Source: JBBECE01 sp040881985 (GTDB lineage Bacteria; Pseudomonadota; Alphaproteobacteria; Rhizobiales; Devosiaceae). Taken from it: 64,000 nucleotides of DNA. Each line of letters opens with the position of its first letter. Positions within the stretch are counted from its first letter, which is position 1. Where the stretch lies: assembly GCA_040881985.1 (NCBI GenBank), contig JBBECE010000031.1:19319-83318 (forward strand). Reading direction: 5' to 3'. Positions 1-8,416 of this stretch are shown in pieces. The translations under genes and the position numbers were made by a program. The notes under the pieces were generated by a model. It made no database searches, had not been told where the DNA came from, and saw nothing but the letters and a program-made list of their open reading frames with translations.

Positions 1-21
1 TTTGGGGACCCCGATCAGCAT
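1..21 (-). CDS. Start of a leftward gene, possibly alanine dehydrogenase / transhydrogenase alpha (partial)
   Basis: Only seven codons are inside the window. Read leftward from ATG at 21 they give MLIGVPK, which resembles the usual start (M-x-I/V-G-V/I-P-K-E) of alanine dehydrogenase and NAD(P) transhydrogenase alpha proteins. A purine-rich GGGAAGCGG lies just upstream. A near-palindrome at 34-51 sits where an operator for this gene would be. The call is inference from seven residues; the rest of the gene lies outside the window. Confidence 0.35.
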
Positions 22-33
22 CGCCGCTTCCCA

Positions 34-51
34 TTTGACTGGCCGGTCAAA
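34..51. promoter_or_regulatory. Near-palindromic operator-like site
   Basis: TTTGACTGGCCGGTCAAA is an 18-bp inverted repeat with one asymmetric base pair. It lies between the leftward partial gene (start at 21) and the rightward pentapeptide gene (start about 138). A related half, GACCGGTC, recurs at 71-78. The size and GACC/GGTC arms are typical of TetR-type operators, but no regulator gene is visible here, so the assignment is inference. Confidence 0.35.
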
Positions 52-137
52 TCCACACCATTGTTAGCCGGACCGGTCAAGCGCCCGCCTTGGCACCGGC
101 GCGATTGACGCTAGAATGGCCGCCGAGGGGGAAGGTC

Positions 138-1877
138 GTGGCTGACACCAGGGCGGTGGGGCCGGTGGAGGAACGGGCGGCAGCGCCCGAGCGTCCGTTC
201 GATCCGAGCGAGGGCGGGTTCCTGTCGAACGGGGCGATCGCGCTCCTGATATTCCTCCTCGGGATCGTCACCGGTTTTCCGGCGGCGACCATCGGGGTCG
301 CCTTTTTCATCGACAATGCCGTCCCGGTTTTCGGCGGACTGATCGGCATTCTGGTGGTGGCGCTCGCCGTTATCGGCCTGATCATCGCCTTCCGCAAACG
401 CATCTGGGCGGCGCTGTTCAAGCGCGGCGAGGTCGAGGCCGGAAAGCTCGCCACGCCGTTGACCAATTTCGCCCGCTTCGCCACGGAACAGAAACTCGCT
501 GAGGCGACAAACGCGGCGCGCGAACTCGCCGAAATGGCAATCGCCCGCTACGCCTGGATCATGACCCGGCGCTGGATGCTGGCGACGCTGACGGCGCTGG
601 TAGCGGCGATCGCGGCGCTCGCCGGGGCGGCGCTGTTGTTCCAGCAAAACCAGTTGCTGCGCGTCCAAGGCGAATTGTTCGCCGAACAGAATCTGCGGAT
701 TTCCGAACAGACGACGCTGTTGCAGGCCCAGATCCAGCTCGGGGAGGCGCAGCGCTCGACTTCGATCGTCCCGGAAATCCTCGCCATCGGCGCCGCGATC
801 GGGGCGGAGACGGCGGTGCTCGCGACCGACGGCCGGCCGGCACAGGTCTTTGGCGCCGCCGAGTTTTCGCTGTCGCTGCGGGCCCGGATCATCGCCGCGA
901 CCAACGCGGCGCGGCCCTACCGGCACCTTGTCTCCTCGCTCGCCGGGCTCAACGAAATCGAAATCGTCGCCGCGGCGCTGAAACGGCGCACCGACCTGCC
1001 GACCACCATTGCCGACTATGAGACCTGGCGGGCGAGCCAGCCGCTGGCGCGGCCGCTCGCAGAACTGGGCGAGCCGTCGAGCGAGCTAACCGACCGCGAA
1101 GTGAGCCCCGAGCGCGGCCAGCTGATTTCGCTCCTCTACAATTCCCGCATCCTCGATACCGAGGAACTCTCCTACAACGGCGCGGATTTTTCTTTCGCCG
1201 AATTGCGCCAGCCGGTGCTCGGGGCGATGTCGTTCCGGCATGCCAAGCTGCGCTTCGCGGATTTCTCGGGGGTCGAGGTGCGGGGGACGAATTTCGGCGG
1301 CGCCTCGCTCGACCATGCGAGGTTCCGCGGCGCGACCATCGTGGAGACCGACTTCGCCGGCATTCCGGGCGCCGATATCGAGCCGCCCTATCTCGCCAAT
1401 CCGGCGGTGCCGGTCTGGTGGACACTCTTGAATGGCGCGGATTTCTCCTCGTCTTTCATCGACCGGTCGAAGTTCGGCTCGACCCGCGCCTTTGCCGCCA
1501 ATTTCGACAGCGCCTATGTCGGCAACTCGGATTTCTCCAATGCGGCGCTCGGCGCCTCGACCTTCCGCAACGCCATCATCGACGATTGCCTGTTTGAGGG
1601 GGCCAACATGTCGAGCGTCGATTTTTCCGGGGCGATCGTCTTCGACGCGGCGTTCCTCGACAAGCTCGCCGCGGCAGCCGCCTCGCAATCCTTCGTCAGG
1701 GAGCGGTTCGCGCTCGAGCCCGCGCCGTTCGAAGTCGTCGACACCCATCCGCAGGCGATGAACATGGACCCGGCAATCATCGGCGGGATCGCCGACGGCT
1801 CGATCCCGGCCTTCCGGGTGGTGCGTGTCGGCGAGTTCGAGTCCGATCCGGGCAGGGCGACCCAGGCGATCGATTAG
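138..1877 (+). CDS. Membrane-anchored pentapeptide-repeat protein
   Basis: A 579-residue protein of unknown specific role. Hydrophobic segments lie near residues 33-57, 62-86 and 146-168. A region of about 180 residues without clear motifs follows, then a pentapeptide-repeat block at roughly 350-515 with repeated A(D/N)F and similar five-residue units (GADFSFAEL, RGTNFGGAS, GADFSSSFI). Such blocks fold as a right-handed quadrilateral beta helix; here it would be held at the membrane. GTG at 138 was chosen because GAGGGGGAAGG precedes it at good spacing; a TTG at 90 would add 16 poorly supported residues. Pentapeptide-repeat proteins have many functions (gyrase protection, scaffolds, effectors), and the sequence does not choose among them. 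The next gene is on the same strand about 150 bp away, with no sign of coupling. Confidence 0.8.
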   Translation: MADTRAVGPVEERAAAPERPFDPSEGGFLSNGAIALLIFLLGIVTGFPAATIGVAFFIDNAVPVFGGLIGILVVALAVIGLIIAFRKRIWAALFKRGEVEAGKLATPLTNFARFATEQKLAEATNAARELAEMAIARYAWIMTRRWMLATLTALVAAIAALAGAALLFQQNQLLRVQGELFAEQNLRISEQTTLLQAQIQLGEAQRSTSIVPEILAIGAAIGAETAVLATDGRPAQVFGAAEFSLSLRARIIAATNAARPYRHLVSSLAGLNEIEIVAAALKRRTDLPTTIADYETWRASQPLARPLAELGEPSSELTDREVSPERGQLISLLYNSRILDTEELSYNGADFSFAELRQPVLGAMSFRHAKLRFADFSGVEVRGTNFGGASLDHARFRGATIVETDFAGIPGADIEPPYLANPAVPVWWTLLNGADFSSSFIDRSKFGSTRAFAANFDSAYVGNSDFSNAALGASTFRNAIIDDCLFEGANMSSVDFSGAIVFDAAFLDKLAAAAASQSFVRERFALEPAPFEVVDTHPQAMNMDPAIIGGIADGSIPAFRVVRVGEFESDPGRATQAID

Positions 1878-2030
1878 CGGGCCGCTATTCAATCTTCGGT
1901 TCCGGGATGGCGGGAAGCCACTCTTTTGGACGAGGTGGCGGGCTAGTCACCCCCGCATTGCCGCAAGCGCGGCTTTCCCCTAAAGAGGCGACGCAGTTTT
2001 CAGTCCCATATCGCGGAGCGCGTTGGCCCA

Positions 2031-2192
2031 ATGGCCCGCCAGTTCATCTATCACATGCAAGGCCATTCGAAGGCCTGGTCGGGCGGCAAAAAGGTCCTCG
2101 ACAATATCAACCTCTCTTTCTACCCCGACGCCGCGTTCAGCCATTTCAAGTCCGCCTGGCCGGTCGCCAGATGGCTGTTGGGGAACGGCTGA
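2031..2192 (+). pseudogene. Truncated duplicate of the ettA 5' end (53-codon ORF) leading into the GNAT gene
   Basis: The first 102 bases from ATG 2031 match the start of ettA at 4935 with only three differences, giving EttA residues 1-34 with a single change (L12 to H). Similarity breaks after the codons for PDA. The frame then runs 19 further codons and stops with TGA at 2190-2192, whose last base is the A of the ATG of the acetyltransferase. The part of the spacer upstream of the ATG (about 1940-1985) also resembles the region upstream of ettA (about 4850-4890), though less closely. It may be dead debris of a duplication, or it may be translated as a leader that delivers ribosomes to the GNAT start. 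No nucleotide-binding motif is retained. Confidence 0.75.
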
Positions 2193-3064
2193 TGTCCGGC
2201 GGGCCACTCGCATCGCCGACTCCCGCCGATCGCGCCAATTCCGCGAGCGCAAATTTGCACGCGCTGTTCCGCGCCATGTCAATGCTGCCAGGCGGAAGGC
2301 TGGAGGAAGGCGGCCATGTGGCCCGCCATTTGCGTTTTCCCACCAATCCGATGTTCAAGGGCGCCTGGGCGACGCGTGTGCCGAAACGGGAGGAGGACGC
2401 GGTCATCGATGAGACGATCGACTGGTTTCGCTCCCGCCAGGCACCCTACTTTTTCTGGTGGACCGGCCCGCAGACGCGGCCGTCGGCGCTCGGCGCCCGC
2501 CTGATGGCGAAGGGCTTCATTTCGATGGAAGAGCAGCAGAAAGTGCTCGCCCACGGCATCGTGCAGACGGCCTCCGGCGCGCCAGTGATGACGATGGATT
2601 TGCGCGACGCCGATCCCTCGCTCATCGGCAGGGTGCCGCCCGGCTTCGCGGTCCGCGAGGCGACCTCCCTCGCCGACCTCGATGCGTTCAAAGAGGTCTT
2701 CGTCTCGACCTATGAGATTCCCGAATGGGCCGGCCAGGCATGGGTCGATGCGACGATGAGTTTTGGCCTCGGCCGATCGCCCTGGCGAATTTTCATCGGC
2801 TGGCTCGACGGGGAAGCGGTGGCGACCAACATTCTCTTCAATGGCGGGGGCGTCGCCAGCGTCTATGCCATCGCCACCATTGCGAAGGTGCGCGGGCAGG
2901 GGATTGGCGCCGCCATCACGCTCGCCCCGTTGCTGATCGCGCGCGATGCGGGCTACCGCTACGCCGCGTTGTTTTCAACCGAGATGGGTATGCCCGTCTA
3001 CGCCCGTATCGGCTTCAGGGATACCGGCGCGCGTATCGACCGCTATCTCTGGCGGGCCGGCTGA
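2192..3064 (+). CDS. GNAT-family N-acetyltransferase
   Basis: A 290-residue protein whose second half is an acetyltransferase domain (about residues 150-290). It contains the acetyl-CoA pyrophosphate loop KVRGQGIGAAITLAP and the terminal MPVYARIGFRDTG signature of GNAT folds. The first half (PMFKGAWATRVPK, PYFFWWTGPQTRPS) resembles the unnamed N-terminal region of two-domain GNATs. The substrate cannot be inferred. ATG 2192 was chosen because it overlaps the stop of the EttA-derived leader ORF and has GGGGAA upstream; ATG 2171 in the same frame is an alternative. It converges on the FG-GAP gene with a 9-bp gap. Confidence 0.8.
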   Translation: MSGGPLASPTPADRANSASANLHALFRAMSMLPGGRLEEGGHVARHLRFPTNPMFKGAWATRVPKREEDAVIDETIDWFRSRQAPYFFWWTGPQTRPSALGARLMAKGFISMEEQQKVLAHGIVQTASGAPVMTMDLRDADPSLIGRVPPGFAVREATSLADLDAFKEVFVSTYEIPEWAGQAWVDATMSFGLGRSPWRIFIGWLDGEAVATNILFNGGGVASVYAIATIAKVRGQGIGAAITLAPLLIARDAGYRYAALFSTEMGMPVYARIGFRDTGARIDRYLWRAG

Positions 3065-3073
3065 AGCCGCCGG

Positions 3074-4795
3074 TCAGCGCGGCAATGTCGTGTTGATGAA
3101 AATGTCGAGCGCCAGGCCCCGGGTGAAAAACTCATCGCCGAAATTTTGTCCATCGAGGCTGAGGCCCACGAGGTCCATGTCGCCGTCATTGTCGGTGTCG
3201 ATGGGAACGATGAAGCGGCCCACATAGGGCTCGGCCGCCAGCGAGCGCGGATTGACCGGCTCGAAATGCCCGCCGCCGGAATTCAGCGCTAATACCATGC
3301 GCCAGGTCCCTTCGCCGCCGTCCTGATAGAGCGGGTCGCGCGTCTGGGTGACGAGGTCGACATCGCCGTCGAGATCGAGATCGACCAGATAGGAATGCAT
3401 TGGAAATGCCAATTCTTGCATGTCGGGATAGCCCTGGTTCCACAGATGCGTCGCCGATGCGTCCACATACCCGCCTTGCCCGTCGCCAAGCAGCAGCTGG
3501 TGATACTGGGCACGCCAATTGCCCTCGCCGAACAAGGTTGCCTCGGTTAGCAACAGGTCCGGATCGCCGTCATTGTCGACATCGGCAACGTCGATGTCGG
3601 TTGTGTGCGTCGCATAGCCCCAGCGTGTCACCGGCAGTTCGATTGCGTTTTCCTTGAGCCAGTGATCGGTCCCGTCGTTGTGGATGAGACGCGTCCGCCG
3701 CATGCCGGAAAAGCGTGTCGCGTTGCGCGCATCGTCGCCTGAGATCGCCAGCAGCAAATCGTCATGCCCGTCGCCATTCAGGTCCGCGAAGCGCGCAGTG
3801 TTGTATTTCGCGCGATCCGGCCCGTTGCCCAGGAGGTTCAACAGGCTCGGCGTAATCCGGTCGCGCCCGTTGCTGAGCGAGAAGACGCCCTGGCCGTCAT
3901 TGACGAGAATGTAGGGGTCGATTGTGTTGGAACCGTAATTGGTGATCACCAGAATGTCGTTGTCGCCGTCGCCGTCCATGTCGTGGGCAGCCGCGCCGTG
4001 GTTCATCGCGCTGAGCGGCGGCAGGTTCGCATCCGACACATCGGCCAAACCGCCTTCCGGTGTCGACAGCATCAACAGCGATTGCTCGCCGGGAAAGGGA
4101 TTGGCGTCGAGCCCATGGGCGGCGATGAAGAGATCCGGCCGGCCGTCGCCATTGAAGTCCGCGAACACCGCCTCGCGCCCATGCACGCGCATCGGCAAAT
4201 CGATGTCGAGCAGCTGGAAAGCCCTACCCGTTCCTAGGTTCTCGAGGATGACCTGCGCACTCGGGAGCCTGGTATTGCGCCCATTTTCGGTACGGGCCGT
4301 AGAGGTGATGTAGTCGGCAAGTCCGTCGCCGGTGACGTCGCCCGCTGCCGCGTAAATCATGAAGACATCGCAGACCGGCATTTCGCAATCGGGCAGCATC
4401 GCGGTCACATCGACTACAGCGCCGCGCCGCGGCAGGTCGAAGATGTCTTGTTCGATCCATTGCGGCGGGGTGAACCAGGAATCGTGCACGCGCACGATGC
4501 GCGCGGCGAGCGTCTGGTCCATCACCGCCGGCAGGTCCGTCGCCCAGTTGTCGTGGAAAGCCGTCGCCGCCCGGTCGGAACGTCCGCCCCACAACCCGTC
4601 CGGCGTGCCGGTATCGAAGCCGAGCTCGTTCAGCCGCCGCTGAATATCGAGCACCGCCGGGCGGTCGGCTTTCAGCGTCTCGTCGATCTCCATCGCCGGG
4701 ACAGAGACGGGCGCCAATGCCGAAAAAACGAAAAACGCAGCAGCCATCGCGCTTTTGCGCGCAAGACGAAAATCTGGCGAACCCCCCATACCCAT
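3074..4795 (-). CDS. Exported FG-GAP/VCBS repeat protein with N-terminal peptidoglycan-binding-like domain
   Basis: A 573-residue protein with an N-terminal signal peptide (hydrophobic MAAAFFVFSALAPVSVPA, about residues 17-34). A peptidoglycan-binding-1-like helix region follows (DIQRRLNELGFDTGTPDGLWG, about 50-85). The rest is a chain of calcium-binding FG-GAP/VCBS units, each with a D-x-(D/N)-x-D-G-x-x-D loop: ADFNGDGRPDLF, DMDGDGDNDILV, ADLNGDGHDDLLL, DVDNDGDPDLLL, DLDLDGDVDLV and DTDNDGDMDLV. These usually build a beta-propeller. It is probably a periplasmic or surface protein; no catalytic motif is seen. The first ATG is at 4795. It is divergent from ettA with 139 bp between starts. Together with the GNAT it lies between ettA and the partial ettA copy, so this block may have arrived with the duplication. 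Confidence 0.8.
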   Translation of the reverse strand: MGMGGSPDFRLARKSAMAAAFFVFSALAPVSVPAMEIDETLKADRPAVLDIQRRLNELGFDTGTPDGLWGGRSDRAATAFHDNWATDLPAVMDQTLAARIVRVHDSWFTPPQWIEQDIFDLPRRGAVVDVTAMLPDCEMPVCDVFMIYAAAGDVTGDGLADYITSTARTENGRNTRLPSAQVILENLGTGRAFQLLDIDLPMRVHGREAVFADFNGDGRPDLFIAAHGLDANPFPGEQSLLMLSTPEGGLADVSDANLPPLSAMNHGAAAHDMDGDGDNDILVITNYGSNTIDPYILVNDGQGVFSLSNGRDRITPSLLNLLGNGPDRAKYNTARFADLNGDGHDDLLLAISGDDARNATRFSGMRRTRLIHNDGTDHWLKENAIELPVTRWGYATHTTDIDVADVDNDGDPDLLLTEATLFGEGNWRAQYHQLLLGDGQGGYVDASATHLWNQGYPDMQELAFPMHSYLVDLDLDGDVDLVTQTRDPLYQDGGEGTWRMVLALNSGGGHFEPVNPRSLAAEPYVGRFIVPIDTDNDGDMDLVGLSLDGQNFGDEFFTRGLALDIFINTTLPR

Positions 4796-4934
4796 GACCA
4801 ATCCGATCTACGGGCACCCAAAGGAACGCTTGCATGCTGGGCCTGCGACAGTCAATCATCCCGCGTTTGCCGCCCGCCCGCTTTCCCCCTAAATACCACC
4901 CGCGACTCGTCCCCAAAGCGGCACGGAAAGCTTC

Positions 4935-6590
4935 ATGGCCCGCCAGTTCATCTATCACATGCAAGGCCTCTCGAAGGCCTGGTCGGGCGGCAAAAAGGTC
5001 CTCGATAATATCAACCTCTCTTTCTACCCCGACGCCAAGATCGGCGTGCTCGGGCCGAACGGGTCGGGCAAATCGACGCTGCTCAAGATCATGGCCGGGA
5101 TCGAGACGAGCTTCCAGGGCGAGGCCTGGCTCGCCGAGGGCGCCAGCGCCGGCTATCTGCCGCAGGAACCCGAGCTCGACCCGGGGCTCAATGTGCGCGG
5201 CAATGTCATGCAGGGGGTCGCCGAAAAACAGGCGATCCTCGACCGCTACAACGAATTGATGCTCGCCTATTCCGACGAGACGGCGGAAGAGGCCGCGACC
5301 CTGCAGGACCGGATCGATGCCGGTGGCCTCTGGGATCTCGACCAGAAGGTCGAGATGGCGATGGAGGCCCTCGGCTGCCCGCCGGGCGACGCCGGGGTCG
5401 ACAACCTCTCGGGCGGCGAGCGGCGGCGGGTGGCGCTCTGCCAGTTGCTGCTTCGCGCGCCCGACCTGTTGCTCCTCGACGAGCCGACCAACCATCTCGA
5501 CGCCGAGACGACCGCCTGGCTCGAAAAGCATCTCCGCGAGTTTCCCGGCTCGGTGTTGATCGTCACCCACGACCGGTATTTCCTCGACAATGTGACGGGC
5601 TGGATTCTCGAGCTCGATCGCGGCCGCGGCATTCCCTATCAGGGCAATTATTCGGCTTACCTAGGCCAGAAATCGAAGCGCTTCGCCCAGGAACAGCGCG
5701 AGGACGCGGCGCGGCTGAAGGTGCTCGAGCGCGAGCTGGAGTGGCTGGGACAATCTCCGCAGGCGCGGCAGTCGAAATCCAAGGCCCGCATTCGCGCCTA
5801 TGACGAACTGGTGAAAATCAACGAGGCGCGCACCCGCTCGTCCACCGCCCAGATCATCGTGCCGCCGGGGCCGCGGCTCGGCGAGACGGTCATCGCCGTG
5901 AGCGCGCTCCGCAAGGGTTATGGCAATCGACTGCTCATCGACAACCTGACATTTGCGCTGCCGCCGGGCGGCATTGTCGGGGTGATCGGGCCGAACGGGG
6001 CGGGCAAGACGACGCTCTTCCGGATGATCACCGGGCAGGAAAAACCCGACGCCGGCGAGATCCGGGTCGGAGAGACCGTCTCCCTCGGCTATGTCGACCA
6101 GAGCCGCGACACGCTCGATGCAAAGAAGAACGTCTGGCAGGAAATTTCCGGCGGCAACGACATTCTGATGCTCGGCAAGCGCGAGATGAATTCGCGCGCC
6201 TACGTGTCGTCGTTCAATTTTCGCGGCACCGATCAGCAGCAGCCGGTCGGCACCCTTTCGGGCGGCCAGCGCAACCGGGTGCATCTGGCGAAAGTCCTCA
6301 AGGCCGGCGCCAATGTCCTGCTCCTCGACGAGCCGACCAACGATCTCGACACCGAAACGCTCGCCGCGCTCGAGGAGGCGCTCGAGGAATTCGCCGGCTG
6401 CGCCGTTATCATCACCCACGACCGGATGTTCCTCGATCGACTCGCGACCCATATCCTGGCGTTCGAGGGCGACAGCCATGTCGAATGGTTCGAAGGCAAT
6501 TTCGAGGCTTACGAAAAAGACAAAGTCCGCCGCTTCGGCCCCGACGCGGTCAATCCCCGCCGGCTCAAATACAAGCCGCTGACAAGGTGA
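4935..6590 (+). CDS. ettA: Energy-dependent translational throttle protein EttA (ABC-F ATPase)
   Basis: A 551-residue ABC-F protein, matching the family length of about 555. It carries two ABC cassettes without membrane segments: Walker A GPNGSGKST (residues 40-48), signature LSGGERRRVAL, Walker B LLLLDEPTNHLD, then a linker (about 245-310), and a second set GPNGAGKTT, LSGGQRNRVHL and VLLLDEPTNDLD. EttA binds the ribosomal E site and gates the first steps of elongation according to ATP/ADP ratio. The arm and linker pattern and the C-terminal ending RRLKYKPLTR fit EttA rather than Uup or YheS. Its first 34 codons are duplicated at 2031. Confidence 0.96.
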   Translation: MARQFIYHMQGLSKAWSGGKKVLDNINLSFYPDAKIGVLGPNGSGKSTLLKIMAGIETSFQGEAWLAEGASAGYLPQEPELDPGLNVRGNVMQGVAEKQAILDRYNELMLAYSDETAEEAATLQDRIDAGGLWDLDQKVEMAMEALGCPPGDAGVDNLSGGERRRVALCQLLLRAPDLLLLDEPTNHLDAETTAWLEKHLREFPGSVLIVTHDRYFLDNVTGWILELDRGRGIPYQGNYSAYLGQKSKRFAQEQREDAARLKVLERELEWLGQSPQARQSKSKARIRAYDELVKINEARTRSSTAQIIVPPGPRLGETVIAVSALRKGYGNRLLIDNLTFALPPGGIVGVIGPNGAGKTTLFRMITGQEKPDAGEIRVGETVSLGYVDQSRDTLDAKKNVWQEISGGNDILMLGKREMNSRAYVSSFNFRGTDQQQPVGTLSGGQRNRVHLAKVLKAGANVLLLDEPTNDLDTETLAALEEALEEFAGCAVIITHDRMFLDRLATHILAFEGDSHVEWFEGNFEAYEKDKVRRFGPDAVNPRRLKYKPLTR

Positions 6591-6599
6591 GGGAAACCG

Positions 6600-6881
6600 T
6601 CAGGTGAGTTCTCCATCGCGCACAAACCGATTGGCCAGTTGGGCGTTGCTGAAACGGGATACGGGCGCGTATTGCGGTTTGTGTTCTGCGCTGTCCGGGG
6701 AACGATAGACCACGAACGCGCCGTCTTCTTCGCAGACGATCTCAGTCAGGTCATCGCTCTTGAATGGCGACCAGTCCCGCGAACCACACTCGGGGCACTC
6801 GTCGTCGCAGCAACAGGACCACTCATCGCCCCAAGCAGTTCCACAGTCGCCACAATGATAGTGATTGAGGTACCACGCCAC
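6600..6881 (-). CDS. Small cysteine-rich (zinc-ribbon-like) protein next to DpnI
   Basis: A 93-residue protein I do not recognise. Its N-terminal third holds clustered cysteines in a zinc-ribbon arrangement: HCGDCGTAW, then CCCDDECPECGSRDW about 10 residues later. The rest is charged, with no further motif. GTG at 6881 has AGAAGG upstream at good spacing and leaves a 13-bp gap after the stop of the DpnI gene on the same strand, so the two are probably co-transcribed, DpnI first. It differs from the pneumococcal DpnD partner as I know that family. It could be a metal-binding accessory to the nuclease or an unrelated passenger. Base composition is lower in G+C than the flanking housekeeping genes, as for its partner. 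Confidence 0.65.
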   Translation of the reverse strand: MAWYLNHYHCGDCGTAWGDEWSCCCDDECPECGSRDWSPFKSDDLTEIVCEEDGAFVVYRSPDSAEHKPQYAPVSRFSNAQLANRFVRDGELT

Positions 6882-6894
6882 CGCATCGACCCTT

Positions 6895-7668
6895 CTATGC
6901 CAGCGAGCGCAGCCGGTAGCGGCCGCGACCCACGAACTCAAGATAGCCGTTGTCGCGCAGCACCTGAAGCTGCTGCCTGATCTTCGGCTTAACGTTGTTG
7001 TTATCGGGATAGGTCGCGCTCAGCCGCGCCTCGAAGGCATAGACGTCCTCGAGCTCGAACTCAGGCCGACCGATCATCTCGACCGCCTTCATCACTTCAA
7101 TGAGCCAGCCTCTGGACTCGACTCCCTGACGCCTCAGAAAGAGGGTCTGCTTCCACTTGGCGAGCACCTCGTCTTTTGGCTCAGGCACACCGTTGCGAAG
7201 AATGAATATTCGCCCGGCCAGGGGAATCCGTCCAATCAGGATGTTCGATCCGACCCACCCGGCACGCCGTGCCGTCTCCTTTAGCGGCGGTCGTCGCTGG
7301 ATGATCTCCGGCACGAAGAAATGCTTCGGCACGACGCAGACGTTCCTCACTTCGCGCTGGGCGAGATCGTAGTTGAGCAGCAGGAGGTGAGGATTGGCGG
7401 CGGACGAAAGCCGTTCGATCTTCGTTGCGTAGGCGCCGTCCGCCACGCGCGGGCCGAACGCCTTCTTTTGGCTCTTGACCTCATATTGATCTGAACAGGT
7501 CGGGCAAACGAAATCGGCCACCGGGCTGTTGGCTGGCAGTTGGCTGAGCTTCGGGCTTCCGCAGTTCGCGCAGAATATCCAGTCCGCTACCCAGCGCTCG
7601 GTCCAGACGCGTGCCTGTTGCGAGCCGCTGTCGTATGGCGTCTGGGGTTCTTCGAACCCGAGCTTCAC
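6895..7668 (-). CDS. dpnI: DpnI-type methyl-directed restriction endonuclease (G-m6A-TC)
   Basis: A 257-residue protein matching pneumococcal DpnI along its whole length. It has an N-terminal PD-(D/E)XK nuclease with a structural zinc site (C33, C36, C55, C58) and catalytic D52, E63 and K65 in VADF...QYEVKS. The conserved DGAYAT and ARRAGWVGSNI segments are present, and a C-terminal winged helix ends in GRGRYRL. DpnI cuts GATC when the adenine is methylated, so the host should lack Dam methylation. Alphaproteobacteria typically methylate GANTC with CcrM instead, which is compatible. No methyltransferase is nearby, as expected for a methyl-dependent enzyme acting on foreign DNA. The start is GTG 7668 with GAGGGCAAG upstream. 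Base composition suggests transfer. Confidence 0.93.
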   Translation of the reverse strand: MKLGFEEPQTPYDSGSQQARVWTERWVADWIFCANCGSPKLSQLPANSPVADFVCPTCSDQYEVKSQKKAFGPRVADGAYATKIERLSSAANPHLLLLNYDLAQREVRNVCVVPKHFFVPEIIQRRPPLKETARRAGWVGSNILIGRIPLAGRIFILRNGVPEPKDEVLAKWKQTLFLRRQGVESRGWLIEVMKAVEMIGRPEFELEDVYAFEARLSATYPDNNNVKPKIRQQLQVLRDNGYLEFVGRGRYRLRSLA

Positions 7669-7835
7669 GGCTTGCCCTCTATACCGATGGCAGGCATTCT
7701 TGGCGTGAAAGCCTCTAGGAGCAAATCGAGGTTGAACGAATGACTATCTTCATCGGATCGATTGCCTATCCGGGATAGCGGGGATGAAATCGTGCGCCGT
7801 GTCGAACGGCGAGGCCAGGGTCGCAGCCTCGCCCG

Positions 7836-8285
7836 CTAAACCGCCAGCACCCCCTCCAAATGTTTGGCCATCTCGGCGTTGGGGACTTTCGTCAGATCCT
7901 TGGACAATTCGGCGTAAACGATCGCCCGCACCCGCGGGGTGAGGCTCGCCCGCAGATCGCCGAGCGCGTTCGGCGCGGCAACGAGGATCAGCCGGTCGAA
8001 GGCGCCGACCCGGCGCTGCTTTTCCAGCATGACGGCGAGCGAACGGGCGAAATCGGCCTCGCGCTTGTCGACCGGATCGGTCGGGGATTCCATGGCGCTG
8101 CGGCTGTGGCCCACCGAGGCGAAGCTGCGGCCCGCCCGGTCGGCCATGATGTCGCGCGCCCGCAACCTGGCGTCGGCGAACTCGAAGCCCTCGACCTCGC
8201 GCAGCCCCTTGCCGGGGCCGGTATTTTCCAGCACCCGGGCGCGGGCGCCGTCGGCAATCAGAATCCAGGTGACGATCGGTTTCAT
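7836..8285 (-). CDS. Host attachment family protein
   Basis: A 149-residue protein of the host-attachment family (Pfam Host_attach, named after an Agrobacterium AtsA-like protein). The start TWILIADGARARVLEN, the central FARSLAVMLEKQRR and the segment LILVAAPNALGDLRASL are family hallmarks. The fold resembles the eRF1-domain-3/archaeal release-factor-like fold; the biochemical role is unclear, and the plant-attachment name is historical. No signal peptide is present. It is divergent from the MOSC gene, with about 130 bp between starts. Confidence 0.85.
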   Translation of the reverse strand: MKPIVTWILIADGARARVLENTGPGKGLREVEGFEFADARLRARDIMADRAGRSFASVGHSRSAMESPTDPVDKREADFARSLAVMLEKQRRVGAFDRLILVAAPNALGDLRASLTPRVRAIVYAELSKDLTKVPNAEMAKHLEGVLAV

Positions 8286-8416
8286 GCCGGCCTCCTCGTA
8301 GGGTCCACGCTTCTTATGAATTCGATATGGGCGTCGCCATGACCAGGATCAATCCGGCGCGCTTGCCAGCCTTGCCGGAAAGCCGCTATCGGTTCCTGGC
8401 GCGGAGGGAGCGGGCG

